Shown in pieces: positions 1-11,655 of a DNA stretch of 64,000 nt. The stretch lies in contig JAJEKV010000052.1 of the NCBI GenBank assembly GCA_021234155.1, forward strand, positions 5,437,606 to 5,501,605, given 5' to 3'. The translations under genes and the position numbers were made by a program. This DNA comes from Isoetes taiwanensis. Taxonomy: Eukaryota > Streptophyta > Lycopodiopsida > Isoetales > Isoetaceae. Below the pieces are notes generated by a model, which was not told the origin of the DNA, ran no database searches, and saw only the letters and a list, made by a program, of their open reading frames with translations. Each line of letters opens with the position of its first letter. Position 1 is the first letter of the stretch.

Positions 1-3000
1 AGGAAAAGGTCGATATTTGCAGGCCCACTTATACTAAAGAAATGTTGAGAAGTAAAGTATTGAAAAAAAAAAAGGAGTTATGGTGAACCGTTGGATTAAG
101 AATTCAGAGTCAATCTGGCCATTGAGATGGATAAAGAGAAAGAGACCGTACAAAAAATAGGGCGAAAACCATTAAGAATGTGGGGTTATATTGTTTAAAC
201 TAATTTAAATCAACATTCCAAAAATAATGCACTCTAGAAATACTATTCAGTATACTCCAACGAATACAACACCAAAATCTTAGGAAAACCATGTTCGCCC
301 ATCTCTGTGTATGTGACTATGCCTATTGTTCTATTGATTATTTCTCTCGGTATGTCCATATTAGAAATGACTATGACTCTGCATCCTGTTGTGATTTAAG
401 ATATTTGACGTCATGTCAAGTGTTCAATACATTCATCCGTTCTATATTCTGTTGTTCCATTTGTGTGGGCTAGTATGTTGTGATATAGTTGTTGGGAAAC
501 ATTTGACCATAGCCATTGTGTTATAATGTCGAACATCCTCATGGTGTGTGCACAACACTAAGGTGTTACTATCAATGTTGCCAATTGCCTCTTCCTTATT
601 GATATAAAGTAGGGGTTGCTTGTGAGGATGCATAACTTGCACACATTGTCAGTGTCTCTTTTTGTGATTGCATATAGGTGGAAGTTGAGCATGACCACCG
701 ACGAGGATTATTGCTCGTATTTGCAAGAATTCACTTGCTGGTTGCTTTGTCACGTCTTCTAATAGGCTGAGTATAATGTTGAGGTTGGTGAATGTGAACA
801 TTGGCATCTCGTTGATGATGGGAACTTGGAATTCTTGGCTCTGTTAGTGTCTTACATCTATGTGCCGGATTTGTTTGGCATGCAGGCAAGGTCTAGATTT
901 ACTTGTAGATTTACCCTTGGTGGCCTTTGAGAATAGCCAAGATGATGTGATCTTGCCTTACATCCCTGAGGAGACTCATTGGTGTTCATGATGGGATGTA
1001 CATTGCAGAAAAAAATAAAAGCTAAATGAGAAGCACACTCTAAGTTCTTATGCTAATGGAAAGGTTAACGGTTTAGATGAATTATATAGGTCTAAAGCAG
1101 TGCTTACCTTACATGCCGACTTCTTGCTCAACCTTGATTTCTTGCAGAAGGTCGAAGACTTGTAGACCATGTTCTTGTCTGCATGTCCAGAGTTTGGGCC
1201 TTTGAGACAAAAACATATATACTGTCATTTCAGCAATAATTCTGTTATAGTTTGAGCAAAAGCTTACATCTTTTGGCCTCTTAATCGAGATACATTCCCA
1301 AGCTCACACGAGGTCCAAAATGCTATCTCCATGCACATTTGCCCATGAAGAAGCACAGATTGATAGCTTCCATTTACACTGGTGTATATCGCAATAAGAC
1401 ATGCAGATGGATTTGGGAGCCATGCGAGGACATGGTCTGTCAGTATTGACAACATGGAGCCATTAACAATCAATGCCATGACCTTCAACATTGTCCGGCA
1501 TTTGACTACATTCTGGCATTCTATGTTGAGTTTTTCCTGCCTAACCTGCCACCATATGAGCTGTTAGACACGATATCAATGGGGTTACTTGGATCATATC
1601 TTTAAGAGATCATGGATATGCATTCATATATGTCCTTCGACACAGAATTGAAATGTACCCTATTTACAATCTTATTGTGTACAGTTCTAATGTATGAGCT
1701 AATGTACAAGTTATCAATAGAAAACCTCTTCAATAATGTCCTGGAGAAAAGGGGAATGTGTAGATCATTTGCAATAGATCATTTGCCTTCTAAAGAGCAG
1801 CTCATGGCATAGACATTGTATTCATTACAAGGTTTTTCAGATCGTTATCAGCACAGTTTGATTTATATCAATGTTATTTGATGACTCTTTTGCTTTTGTC
1901 AACATCTCTGACATAACTTATCATTGCTAAAGCCCCATTTGAGCTTTTTCCTTGCATGTTGGCAATGCAGGAAATTGCTCAATGCGTAAATGCCATATTC
2001 ATCTTGCACATAAACTTACTGAAGATTATTAATGTTTAATCTTGCAAGACTAAAATGAGATTTAATTCATGCTTTTGGACACGAGAAGATCTTTCTCTCT
2101 AGGCCATAGGCCTAGAAAGAAAAATCTCATAGGCCTATGAGATCTACAATAGGTCTATAATCTCTATTCTATTCTCTAGCCTGCAGCTTTGGCATTATCA
2201 ATGGTTGTCAAAGCCCACCAATATTGGGACATACAATGACTGTTAAAAGCCCACCAATATTGAAACATCCATCGAGTGTAACAAATATTCAGTGTAATAC
2301 AAAGGGTTATTTTGAGCACTATAAATGTTCAATAATGCATGCTAAATGCAACTTAAAAGGCTATTTTGAGCATAAAATATTTGGTCTATTCTAAAATAAA
2401 AAGCCAAAAAGCATTGCAACTATTATTGTCGACAATAAATCTTATCAATCCACCTTCAAGTTATTACCGTTCTCAATTTGCTTATGACAACTTACCTTCG
2501 TGCAAGACATCATGCATTCCTACATGGTAGTTCAATAGCACAGAAATCATCTTATAAAGTCATTAAACACTACTAATATTACATATTTTTAGACTTTAAA
2601 GGAAAAGAATTCACGAGACATAGTGAGACTTTGTACCCACATACTGCACGACAATCATAAGCAACGAGTTTTTTTAACACAGATCTTATCATTGCCTGTC
2701 ATCTACTCAATGAAATATGTGTACAAACACCTTATGTGGACTTCATTAACTTCATATTTTGCTTCAAGGGCTCTTGTCTATGCACAACATAGGCATCCAA
2801 TCACCATTCCAGCATACGATGACATTATTCGGCATCTCACGAGGGGTTTCAACATGTCAACAACCAATCGCATTTCATGGAGGTGATCTAGCCATACATT
2901 GGCTTTACGTACCATTTAATTGGCTATATGTAATGTTATACCCATAAATGCACCCCAACTATAGCATATCATCATAGACCCCTAGGATAAACTATTATAT

Positions 3001-3128
3001 TCCCCAACCCCGCCCCCAAAACTTCCTTGCAAGTCATTAACTAACAAATTATATATGTAGATGTTGAGCCATAGATGATGCATTAGTGAGATGGTTAGTA
3101 TCCATGTATCAACACATATGTAATTGTG
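1..3128. other. Non-genic stretch
   Basis: I recognise no gene here. Open frames are short, overlap on both strands and lack domain-like composition. The sequence is AT-rich. It contains a perfect 20-bp palindrome around AGGCCT at 2124-2143, and a short repeated phrase (AAGCCCACCAATATTG) near 2211 and 2257. It may be very old transposon matter, but nothing diagnostic is visible. Confidence 0.5.
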
Positions 3129-3188
3129 TTTGAAATTTTTCTTTTTTCTTTTTTTTTTTTTAATTTTCATGGTTCTCCGCCGCAATCC
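3129..3188 (+). repeat. Dispersed 60-bp T-rich repeat, copy 1
   Basis: A T-rich tract is followed by TTTTCATGGTTCTCCGCCGC. The same block recurs at 20009-20067, just upstream of the pseudouridine synthase relic, with only one or two differences. The two copies have unlike downstream sequence, so this is a dispersed repeat or a shared transposon end rather than a duplicated gene start. Confidence 0.6.
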
Positions 3189-3979
3189 TAGTTTCCCTTT
3201 TGTTGCCACGTTTTTCTTTTCGACAATCCCTTCAAACATATGGCGGTCGCTCCAGCTTGATCTGATCCGGCTATGGCAGCCATGCTGAAGCTCTTCTTAC
3301 CACATTGCCGGATCTTTGTGGCTGTTTTTGTCGCTCGGACCACCCTCGAGATGTTTTATGCCACATCCCGGCGACAACTCTGCCATATGTTCTTGAATGC
3401 ATGGATATTTAAGAGTCCACAAGCGGCTCCTACTCAAATCAGTCGCCTAAATCGCTTTATGGCAAGGGGCTTCTAAAACAGATTTGTCTTATTTCTAAGC
3501 CTCCGATTTTGGTCTTCAATATTAGATTAAGCTTATGTGCGTGTTGTTTGCTAGCCTAGAGAACCGAAGGTAGACAAAGGGCGAGCTATGGCTATGCCAT
3601 CCGAGATATTCTATATAAAAACTCTACATCCCCGCCCATTTCTTTTTGTGGGGCCACAATTGTCGGGCCAAGATATATTAGGGCCTTCTAAAGGCTCATA
3701 ACCGTCTCTGCCGGCTTTTCAAGGCCATAAATTCAAATCTAAAAAGCCCGATTCACAAAAACAATGAACCCAATAGAAACTGAAAGCCCGATTCCAAGAA
3801 CAAAGCAGGATCCAATTGAAAGCCCGGATTTAAAGGTAACCCAATTGAAATGCAAGGGAAGGCGGATTCAGGAAAAAACAGATCGTAATAGAATAGAAGA
3901 GAAACAGCAAATTGAGGGCAAAACGGCTGCAATTTCTTTATTAGCATGAGATAAAAAGCCTCATTTGCCATTATGCTTT
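3189..3979. other. Non-genic stretch with repeat traces
   Basis: Short unrecognised frames only, such as a 67-codon frame at 3273-3476. The GCTATGGCTATG-type phrase near 3586 recurs near 37400-37480. The GAGGGCAAAACGGCTGCAAT phrase near 3914 has a diverged counterpart near 53868. Both are probably dispersed repeats. Confidence 0.4.
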
Positions 3980-4225
3980 GCTGGCACTAGCCATGCATTG
4001 GTTGGAGCCAATGGCATGGGATTCAATTATTTTCCTGATTGCTAGATTTTACGGTTCAGCATCTAGAAAGGTGATGATAGATGGTATTGATATATGTCAA
4101 ATGCAGCTGAGATCACTTCGAAAACACACTGGTCTAGTTCAACAAGAACCTGCAATGTTGAAGGAGCATCTGAGACAGAAGTAAAAGCAGCAGCAGAGAT
4201 GGCTAGTGCCAGGGAAAATTTTAAG
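3980..4225 (+). pseudogene. ABCB-type ABC transporter nucleotide-binding domain relic
   Basis: This is a fragment of the ATP-binding domain of a plant multidrug-resistance/P-glycoprotein-type exporter. In one frame the codons near 4000-4018 read ALVGANGMG, a degenerate Walker A (family: ALVGxSGSGKST). After a frame change the text reads IIFLIARFYGSASRKVMIDG and then LRSLRKHTGLVQQEPAML, matching the family segment between Walker A and the Q-loop. The next block, GASETEVKAAAEMASARENF, lies in another frame, and about a dozen residues between them are missing. The Walker A lysine is absent and no membrane domain is present. It cannot be functional. The family call rests on the LVQQEPA and MASA motifs. 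Confidence 0.8.
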
Positions 4226-5788
4226 GGACCTATAATTTTGTATTTGGCCATTCCTTGTAAAATATGCCCCCAAAAGTGTAGCCTGAACTAGCCATTTTTC
4301 TATTTTTTTTCTAATGTGTCAGCAACCCAATTGGCGATTTTTGAACCAAATATCTAGTAATGTGTAGCTCAAATGGCGATTTTTAGCTAGATTCTTATTA
4401 AATATAGTGCTAGTTGCCCAAACATAAAGAAGTCACGCCATATATAAAATGTGTTTTAAGTTACATATTGTATGAGTTTGAATTCATACCCCATGTATTT
4501 CAATTAATGCACGATTCTTTGGTAGGAGAATCGAAAATCGGATGCCGGAGTCTTCGTAAAGAGGATTGAAAAGTGCCTCGACATTTGATTTTCCAAAAGA
4601 GCGAGATTATTCTTAGTTGGTAGATATTTAGAAATAAAAATTTCTAATAATGTTGTCCCCCCATTAAGTGACAAATTTATGAGGTGACCTCTGAATGAGT
4701 TAAGATTTGGCGAACTTAAGGCATTATAGGATTTGGCCAAGTGGCCTAAATGGCCATTCGATAAGTACATCTAGTTCTCACTTGGGACTAAATTGGCCCC
4801 AAAGTCGATACCACTCTAATTAGCAAATATCTAATTGGCCATTTTAATGTCATAATAGGCAATAAAGTGCTGCGAAATGGCGAATCTGCAGGTAGTCCAA
4901 GGGTAAGGCATCCTACTCAAGCCGGCCGTCGCATTTTGTCTGAACCTGTAATTTGTGGCCAAATGGCCCGCCGGGGCCACTAAAATTTTCGCTGGCTAGT
5001 GCACACAGGTTCATAAGTGCACTGTTGAACGGATACCAAACTACTACTACTTTAAGGTGCATAATCTCTATGTCCTTTTGCTGTTCTAGCCCATTGTAAT
5101 TCTAGCAGATAAGAACATGCATGCTTTTCACTTCTTGCAGGCATCTGATAGATGACGAATATTAGGTGATGAAATGGTGTTGAGGCTCCAAGTGACCTAG
5201 TTATCATCCGCTTAACATGCATAGAATGTAACTATTTAAATAGTTGATAGATCCATATAAAAACGAAATTATTGGTCTTAGTTTTTTCGTCTACAAGTGA
5301 AAGGATACTGAAAAGTAAAATTCGGAAGGTTCATGCTACTTGGCACCAAGGTGTTTAGTGGAGAGACTTGTAAATGCAACTCATCCACATTTTTCTAAGT
5401 TGGCCTAGTGATAACTTTGTTTCCTTTGAAGACCGTTTAATAGTCAGATCGTTAATCCTCATGTACACTATGTGCAGGTCCTCAGTTGTAAGTCTAATGT
5501 GATCAATGCCAATGTGGCGTCCTGCAAAATCCTGCTAAGTAGACAAGATATGCTTGATACATGTCGTACATATGATATGATTGGTAGATGTTGTACAAAT
5601 ATTTTGAAACAATCTTTTGCATTTGCCTGTACTCATTCAAGTGAAATTCATACGCAGTGATGTGAACCTGGTTCTATTGTATTATATGTGCTTTAGCTTC
5701 TGCTAATTTGTCAACTAGAACACTATACACTCTTTATTGTCTTTTGTCATGTGAACCAGTCATCACAGATGATGAATGCAACTTGCAG
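4226..5788. other. Degenerate TGGCCA-rich repeat sequence
   Basis: No gene is recognised. Much of 4300-4990 is rich in TGGCCA/TGGCGA words. Its end (4877-4990), including GCATCCTACTC and GGGGCCACTAAAA, has a diverged counterpart at about 33063-33160, so this is an old dispersed transposon family. A 62-codon frame at 5472-5660 has no recognisable features. Confidence 0.4.
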
Positions 5789-6516
5789 CTCAGGCAGAAA
5801 CAGTCAGTCAAAGCTAGAAGATGAATTAACAGCTTTGAAAAGACGTCGGACTGAATTAGAGAAACAGAAAGAAAAGAATCGTCAAACAAGGGAAGAGAAA
5901 ATTCAGTGAGTTTTCCTGTGTTTCAGACTTTTGTTGCCTAATCTTAAGTGTCTAAGGCTCTCAATAAGTTTGACTTCCTTTGCCAACAGAGTGAATGTGA
6001 GAAAGCATTGGCAATTCTCAAGCAACTTGAGAAAGAGCACAAAATGCTAAAGGTGAGTTTGTATGCTTTTGTGGCCTTTTTATCAGAACTCTACACAACT
6101 TTGTCATTTTATAGGATGAACTCGAGCTTTATGCAGATAATGACCCTGCCACTTTCGAAGCAATGAGTAAGACATAAGAAGGCTATCCTTTTCCAGTTCC
6201 ATATGCTTTAACTAGCAATTTATATCTTTATCAGAAGCTGCAACTGAAGTTGCACATCAAGCTGCCAACCGCTGGACAGATTTGTTTCTGTTCAGAAACA
6301 CAGATGACAGCTCAATTTTTTCAGAAGATAAATGTCTTTTCAATGCAAAATTGGTGCTCAAATAATTTCCCTGAAGCACAGGAACGTCTGCAACAAGCAT
6401 ATAAAGAGGTAAGCAACATTAAGATTCAAAAGTTAATTTCTAAAATGTAGCTCACAATTTGCTGTGGACACTTCCTTTAGGTTGGTGTTAAAGAGGATTT
6501 TGACTATATTGAGTAA
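5789..6516 (+). pseudogene. MND1: MND1 (meiotic nuclear division protein 1) 3' exons, probably broken
   Basis: MND1 pairs with HOP2 to support strand exchange by DMC1/RAD51 in meiosis. Visible exons are 5789-5905, 5992-6052, 6115-6166, 6235-about 6285, about 6331-6408 and 6481-6516. They encode a leucine/charged coiled coil (ECEKALAILKQLEKEHKMLK), then DELELYADNDPATFEAMK, AATEVAHQAANRWTD, WCSNNFPEAQERLQQAYKE and the terminal GVKEDFDYIE with a stop. All follow the plant MND1 C-terminal half in order. Most junctions have GT/AG sites and keep phase. The junction after RWTD has no GT donor, and the next block is out of frame by one base. The N-terminal winged-helix exons are not visible in the preceding 5.7 kb. 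It is probably a truncated pseudogene; a functional gene with very long upstream introns is the less likely alternative. Confidence 0.85.
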
Positions 6517-7494
6517 AGCAGCAAGTCACATCATTTTGTGCAAAACTCAGTGGTTGATATGGAAATTGTGAATATCTGGTAATTTTTATTGCACAATTAG
6601 AACTGTGATAGATGGAAAGACCAACCTAGGCTTGCTGATATCCATGTGGATCCTCTGATTTGTTAGCACATTCTTCATTCGTCATTTGGATTATAATGCC
6701 AAAGACTTTAAAGTGAGAATGAATACTAGTTTGCTTGGAGCACAGTGTGGGGCATGCTAATTGAAAAGGCGTTTGTGATTTGAAGTATTTAGTTACCAAC
6801 CACCATGCCATTTGAAAATTATTTCGTTCTTTTATGACTACTATCATATTCAAGAATCATACTTTAAGAATGCAAACATACACAATCAACGATAATCATC
6901 AAAACATTAACATAACTTCTATACTTTATTATTGACATTAGGTACAACTATTTTTGCATGAAATAGATGATGAATAGGAGAAATGTCAGAGGATAAATAA
7001 CCATATCGCATTTAATACGAGTTACAGGGAATCTCAATAACTCAAAAAATACAGAGTTAGAGGGAATCTCAAAAACTCAAAGAAACTTGGGAATGTACTT
7101 TGGACTCCGGCCTTCTTCATAATAATTTGAAAAAGAGAAAGGCCAAGGCCGCCGCGATAAATGTTAAGGCCAAGGCCACCGCGATAAATTTCTTGTAATA
7201 TTAATGATTCATGCGGACTTCATTTCTAACTACAAAAGATCTGCAAATACTTTTCAAACTACAAATATACAAATTGAAAGCTAAATGATGTGAAATATAT
7301 GACCACCTCGATGGCATATTAAATATTCGTTGTCACAAGTTGGGCTTGATATGTAGATGCTGGTGTCATTGCTAGGCGCATGCTAGGTGCGTGAGTTTGG
7401 TAGTGGAAAATGTTTGACAATACGAACTTCTTATGATTGATATTGTTGGCCATCTAAGTTTTGTAACTTTACCCCTCAACATAGAAGATACTTG
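6517..7494. other. Non-genic stretch
   Basis: No gene is recognised. Around 7022-7085 the phrase GGGAATCTCAA(T/A)AACTCAAA occurs twice in tandem. A hairpin repeat at 7131-7198 is listed separately. Confidence 0.5.
7131..7198 (-). repeat. GC hairpin repeat, copy A (rearranged)
   Basis: This is the most rearranged of four copies of a palindromic repeat. It holds the half-unit GGCCAAGGCCGCCGCGATAA twice in tandem, the second with one change, then the conserved end ATTTCTTGTA. Relative to copies B and C it is inverted. The tandem half-unit suggests slippage at the hairpin. Confidence 0.75.
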
Positions 7495-8167
7495 CTAAGC
7501 CCTCTCCATAATGCTTACTGACGTCCATTCCCAATACCTTTTAAAAAATTCTACAGGAATACCATCCATACCTGGGCATTTATCTGAAGCCAACTCAAAT
7601 GTTGCTGCTCGCAATTCAGACATAGACAGTGGTGCCTCTAACAATTGAGATTCCTCTTGTGAAAGAATTGCATGAACCTTAGAAAGCACAATATCCTGCA
7701 TTACATCTTCGTGAGGCAAATGTTTGACCTTAAAAAAAGTTTCAAAGTATTGAGTACATTTGGCTCTGTCATTACCCTCCCATCCGGCATAGATAGAGAG
7801 TGCATAGTAGTTGCATACCTCTTCTGCTTTGAAGCTCTAAAAAACAGCGTATTACAACGATCTCCGTCTTTCAGCCAGGTTAAACCAGATTTAACACGTG
7901 CTGATTGAATTTGGGCCACTTCAAGACCACGAATAGCATCAATAACCTGTTGCAATCTAAAAGAGTCTGTACCAACTTTCTTAAGCTCCTCTAATTCAGC
8001 ATATAACTTACTCAGGGTCTCTTTTTCTTCACGAACTCGTTGCTGTTTGCCGTTTTAATGCAAGAGCATTCACTTTTCTGACACTGTTCTATTGAAGGAA
8101 GAAGATATTGTCTACGACATTCACAACGTGTTGTTGGAGTAAGGCAGGGTTTTGGTTATACCAAAGA
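7495..8167 (-). pseudogene. LINE (L1-type) reverse transcriptase fragment
   Basis: This is a piece of the ORF2 protein of a non-LTR retrotransposon, spanning the linker and the start of the reverse transcriptase domain. Reading the minus strand from about 8167: LWYNQNPALLQQHVV, then a charged helix (VREEKETLSKLYAELEELKK), then the typical plant LINE motif TWLKDGDRCNTLFFRASKQKR. After a frame change at a T run near 7733-7740 it continues to SDKCPGMDGIPVEFFKRYW, the hallmark K.PG.DG.P.EF...W block that opens the RT domain. Homology then stops, so the catalytic YADD region and RNase H are absent. It is a dead internal fragment. Confidence 0.88.
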
Positions 8168-8935
8168 GAAATAAGACCTAGTTAAAACTAAACCTATAGA
8201 GTACAAAATCATTTTGTTCTTGAGGAAATCTAAGATCACGAGAGAATAGTTTCTGGATATAATGACATCACTAAACAAAAGTAAAAGGCAAAAAAGAAGA
8301 AAAAAGAAACACATTGTCAAGATAATACAACCACCCATGGACTCTAATGAAGGATAAGGGGAAAAAGGAATAACAATATTGATTGATTGTAAGACAAGTC
8401 CTACTATTTAAAAATATTGGGCTTTTCTTTTTACCTCTAAATTTGCAAATCAATCATGCAATTTATTTTTAACATTCAAGGTCTATATGCACAAGGCTTG
8501 GCACACATGAGTTAAGGGACAATGCAAAAAGCTTAAGCCAAGAATGATTAGGAGCAAAGTGGTGTTAAGGGGAAGATGTGAAAAGTTTAAGCCAAGAATA
8601 ATTACGTAATTTTGATTACCATCCATGTTCAAGACATTTTTGCTACAAAATCTTGAGGACATGAGGTAATTTCGGGCACCATGTCGTCCTTGATGCAAAT
8701 CAGATGGCAATAGTGCAGGTTCAACTCCTGCATGTTCTTTTGCATCTCAAGGATGTCCAGAATTGAGATCTATTCGACTTAGCACAAAACTTCTTTTGCA
8801 GTGGATTGGAAAAGAGAATTTCACGGCGTACATAAGCCGCTGATAAATTCTTGTGTATATACTAAATGGTATGTCATGCTAAATACGGCAATGGAATCAT
8901 AGGAAAATCTTAGACAAAAGGCATACAAATGTACG
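8168..8935. other. Non-genic stretch
   Basis: No gene is recognised. The phrase AAGCCAAGAAT(G/A)ATTA occurs twice, near 8532 and 8591, as a short diverged duplication. Confidence 0.45.
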
Positions 8936-9292
8936 AAGGATTCACTGAAGTGAATCCTCCTAATGACATGGCATCCATGTCTGCTCTAGGGAGGGTTCGC
9001 TTAATTGAATCCTTGACCCTGGTTAAACAAAATCATTTGAAAAATCTCCAGCATTTAATGCGTTGATTTCACACCCTCATAAATTCAAAATGCTCACATG
9101 CTTGAAAAAATCTCCCTTATTAATTATTGGGAGGATTCACCTGAGGGAATCCTCCTGTGAGGATTCACTTGAGTGAATCCTCCCCCGTAAATTCAAAATG
9201 CTAACATGCCTGGAGAAACCACCTTTATTAATTATTGAAGATTGACTTATTCGCTTGCTTGAGGGGGGATTCACTTGGGTTGATCCCCCCTC
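8936..9292. repeat. Cluster of five GGATTCAC...GTGAATCC palindromes
   Basis: Five imperfect palindromes built on the same core occur at 8936-8960, about 8986-9021, 9129-9155, 9157-9185 and 9261-9292, for example AGGATTCACTTGAGTGAATC. Between them the phrase AAATTCAAAATGCT(C/A)ACATGC and TTATTAATTATTG occur twice, so at least one unit was tandemly duplicated. The core resembles the terminal sequence (GGGGGATTCAC) of the MITE pair at 52797 and 53377. No coding capacity. Confidence 0.7.
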
Positions 9293-10488
9293 ATAAGCTG
9301 GATGCTCTGGTTAATCTAGGAGCCGATAGCAGCACCGACCTAAGCCTGCACTTGTTCCCTGCTGTGCTTTGTTGTGGTTTGTGCTGGAGATGCCGATTCC
9401 TTTAGCTGGTAAGAAGCGTGCAATGATTTGGCTTCATATAGTAGTACTATGGGCAATATGAACTACTGCCTGGATCTGTGGCTCATATACATGGATGTGG
9501 GTGGAAGAAGGGCCTCCGTGAGCCAAGCTATTATCATCCATTCCGCTTTTAGCAGGGTAAGAGCCTTAATGCACAGAAACATGAGGATGTATGACATGCT
9601 CTGGTGCACAGAGATGAATGGCCACCTGAACCACCGTTGAAGGAATGTGAAATGTTGCTTTTTTGTTATTCATATTATTTTTAGCTCTATTTTTTTGTTT
9701 GAACACGTGGAGTGTTCTCTATGCCATGGTCTATGATCCGGAAGATCTACTATGTTTTGTGATGTTTGCATCACACCTGGGAAAAATGATGTTCAAGATG
9801 GTAATGGAGATGTCATGTACATCTCGTGGAATTGCTGTGGAATTGATGTGTGCATTTGCAGGTGGGGAGACGAATCTCTAGAGCATCGAGCAAGGGAAAA
9901 AGGTATGATTTCCATTTCCAGGCTCACTGGCAATACTTGGGCTCGATTCTCAAGGAGCTTAATACTACTACTGTATATTTGTATTGGCTAAGGAAGGTAG
10001 ATACACTTTTAGTTGTTGGGCTAAGGCATATCTTAATGTAGGTAGTAAAGAATTGTTAACCATTATGTATTCAAACATATTTTTAGGCATTTTTTTTGTC
10101 TTTTTTGTATTCAAGGGGCTAGGATTTAGTCTCATATGGAATATTCTGTATTGGAATGGCCAGAAGGGTCAGGATTTAGCCATATTCCATAAACTAGTCT
10201 TGTAAGCGATTGACCTGTTGGTTTGGTTAGCAATCCTTTTTTCCCCACCTCGACACACGATGCGAGTCCAGCTGTATGTATATGTCTTATGGTTGGTCCT
10301 ACTCCCTTTTCGAATCTGTTTCCAATATATTTCGACATTAATTACTCGGCTCAGCAATAGCCTGTCGTGCCCGGAGGGCAGGAAGCCATTTGACTTTTAA
10401 CGAATTGGTCCTCTGGGCGCCCTGCAGGAAGACGAATTTGTGCAAAAATTGGGGGATTGATTTTTTCTGTTTCAAATTTTGAAGAACA
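9293..10488. other. Unassigned sequence upstream of the b561 gene
   Basis: No gene is firmly recognised. A possible exon lies at about 9862-9995, after an acceptor-like TTTGCAG, reading a basic and aromatic segment with DFHFQAHWQYLGSILKEL. I cannot match it to a family. The last few hundred bases probably hold the promoter and 5' UTR of the b561 gene, but I see no convincing TATA box. Confidence 0.3.
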
Positions 10489-11655
10489 ATGGGTGTATTT
10501 CGAAATCTAGTGCTAGCAACTGTGGTTATAGTGGGCTTCTCAATCGGAGCAGAGGGCAGCTGCAAAACAGATCTGACATTCGGAAGCAAAAGCAAGAATT
10601 TCGCTAATTGCTCCAGTTTGGCAGAACAAGGGGCAGAATTGGCGTATTCAACAAATGGAACTATACTGGAAGTTGGATTTTCAAACAACGCTACAGCATC
10701 GGGGGGATGGATAGCATGGGGGATTAATCCGACTGCTGCCGGATTAATGGCTGGAAGCAGTGTGTTAATTGCCTTCAGCAATTCAACCGGAAATTATGTC
10801 TTGGAATACCAGCTCAAAACAGCCCAAAACGGAGGCAATGCGCCACACCCTTCAAACAGCACCATTTTCACAGTCCTGGACAAGGCTGTGCAAATCAGTG
10901 GCAAAAGCATGAAATTCTATGCTAAATTAAACTTTAGCAGTCCACCAAGTAAGAAATATATAATTTGGAACAGAGGCAGCCAAGTAATAGGGGATGCACC
11001 ACAGGAGCATTCTTTCTCAGATTTGAATTCCTATGGTTCAATTGATTTTAATTCTAGTGGCATTACTACTATTGCAAGTTCTGGAGCTCCAAGACAGCAC
11101 CTAAAAAATACTCATGGTATTCTAGCTACAATCTCTTGGGGTATCCTTCTCATCCTTGGAATTATGTCTGCTAGATACCTTAGACCATTCAAAAAGGCTG
11201 ATCCTGCTTGGTTTTACCTCCATATCTTTTGCCAAGTTTGTGGGTATATTCTAGGAATCGGTTCCTTCGGCATAGGGGTTTATTTGGGAAATCAATCTAA
11301 GGGTCTTGTGCACCATTCACATAGAAATATTGGCATCACTCTGTGTGCATTAGCTACCCTCCAAATCCTTGCTCTCAAGTTGAGACTTCACAAGGATCAC
11401 AAGAAGAGACTCTACTGGAATATTTACCACCACTCCATTGGTTACTGCATCATTATTCTGGCTATTATCAATATCTTCAAAGGGTTTCATATTCTTCAGC
11501 CTGGCAACAAATGGAGGATTGCTTATGCTAGTGTTTTATCTGTTCTGGGACTTATTTGCATTATTTTGGAGATCTCTACTTGGCTGGTTTGGCTCAAGAA
11601 TAGAAAAAAAATAGTGGGTGAACAGCTCGAGGTCAAGATGGCTCAGATTGCCTAA
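10489..11655 (+). CDS. Cytochrome b561 and DOMON domain-containing protein
   Basis: A 388-residue plasma-membrane electron-transfer protein of the plant AIR12/CYB561-DOMON family. The family moves electrons from cytosolic ascorbate across the membrane to apoplastic acceptors. Residues 1-23 are a signal peptide. Residues about 45-190 form the DOMON domain (GGWIAWGINPTAAGLMAGSS), with Met87 and His174 at the positions expected for its heme ligands. Residues about 205-370 form the b561 core with five membrane spans. The four heme-binding histidines appear as His209 (in THG), His245, His278 and His314. The length is normal for the family. It is one uninterrupted exon. The start fits because it begins the signal peptide. 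The last 13 codons and the stop belong to the first unit of a 144-bp triplication. It appears intact; the direction of electron flow is inferred from the family. Confidence 0.93.
   Translation: MGVFRNLVLATVVIVGFSIGAEGSCKTDLTFGSKSKNFANCSSLAEQGAELAYSTNGTILEVGFSNNATASGGWIAWGINPTAAGLMAGSSVLIAFSNSTGNYVLEYQLKTAQNGGNAPHPSNSTIFTVLDKAVQISGKSMKFYAKLNFSSPPSKKYIIWNRGSQVIGDAPQEHSFSDLNSYGSIDFNSSGITTIASSGAPRQHLKNTHGILATISWGILLILGIMSARYLRPFKKADPAWFYLHIFCQVCGYILGIGSFGIGVYLGNQSKGLVHHSHRNIGITLCALATLQILALKLRLHKDHKKRLYWNIYHHSIGYCIIILAIINIFKGFHILQPGNKWRIAYASVLSVLGLICIILEISTWLVWLKNRKKIVGEQLEVKMAQIA

Noticed and set aside
4880-4960. A-box-like TAGTCCAAGGG suggesting a tRNA or SINE
   Set aside because: No matching B box at the right distance; the segment is better explained as part of a repeat shared with 33.1 kb.
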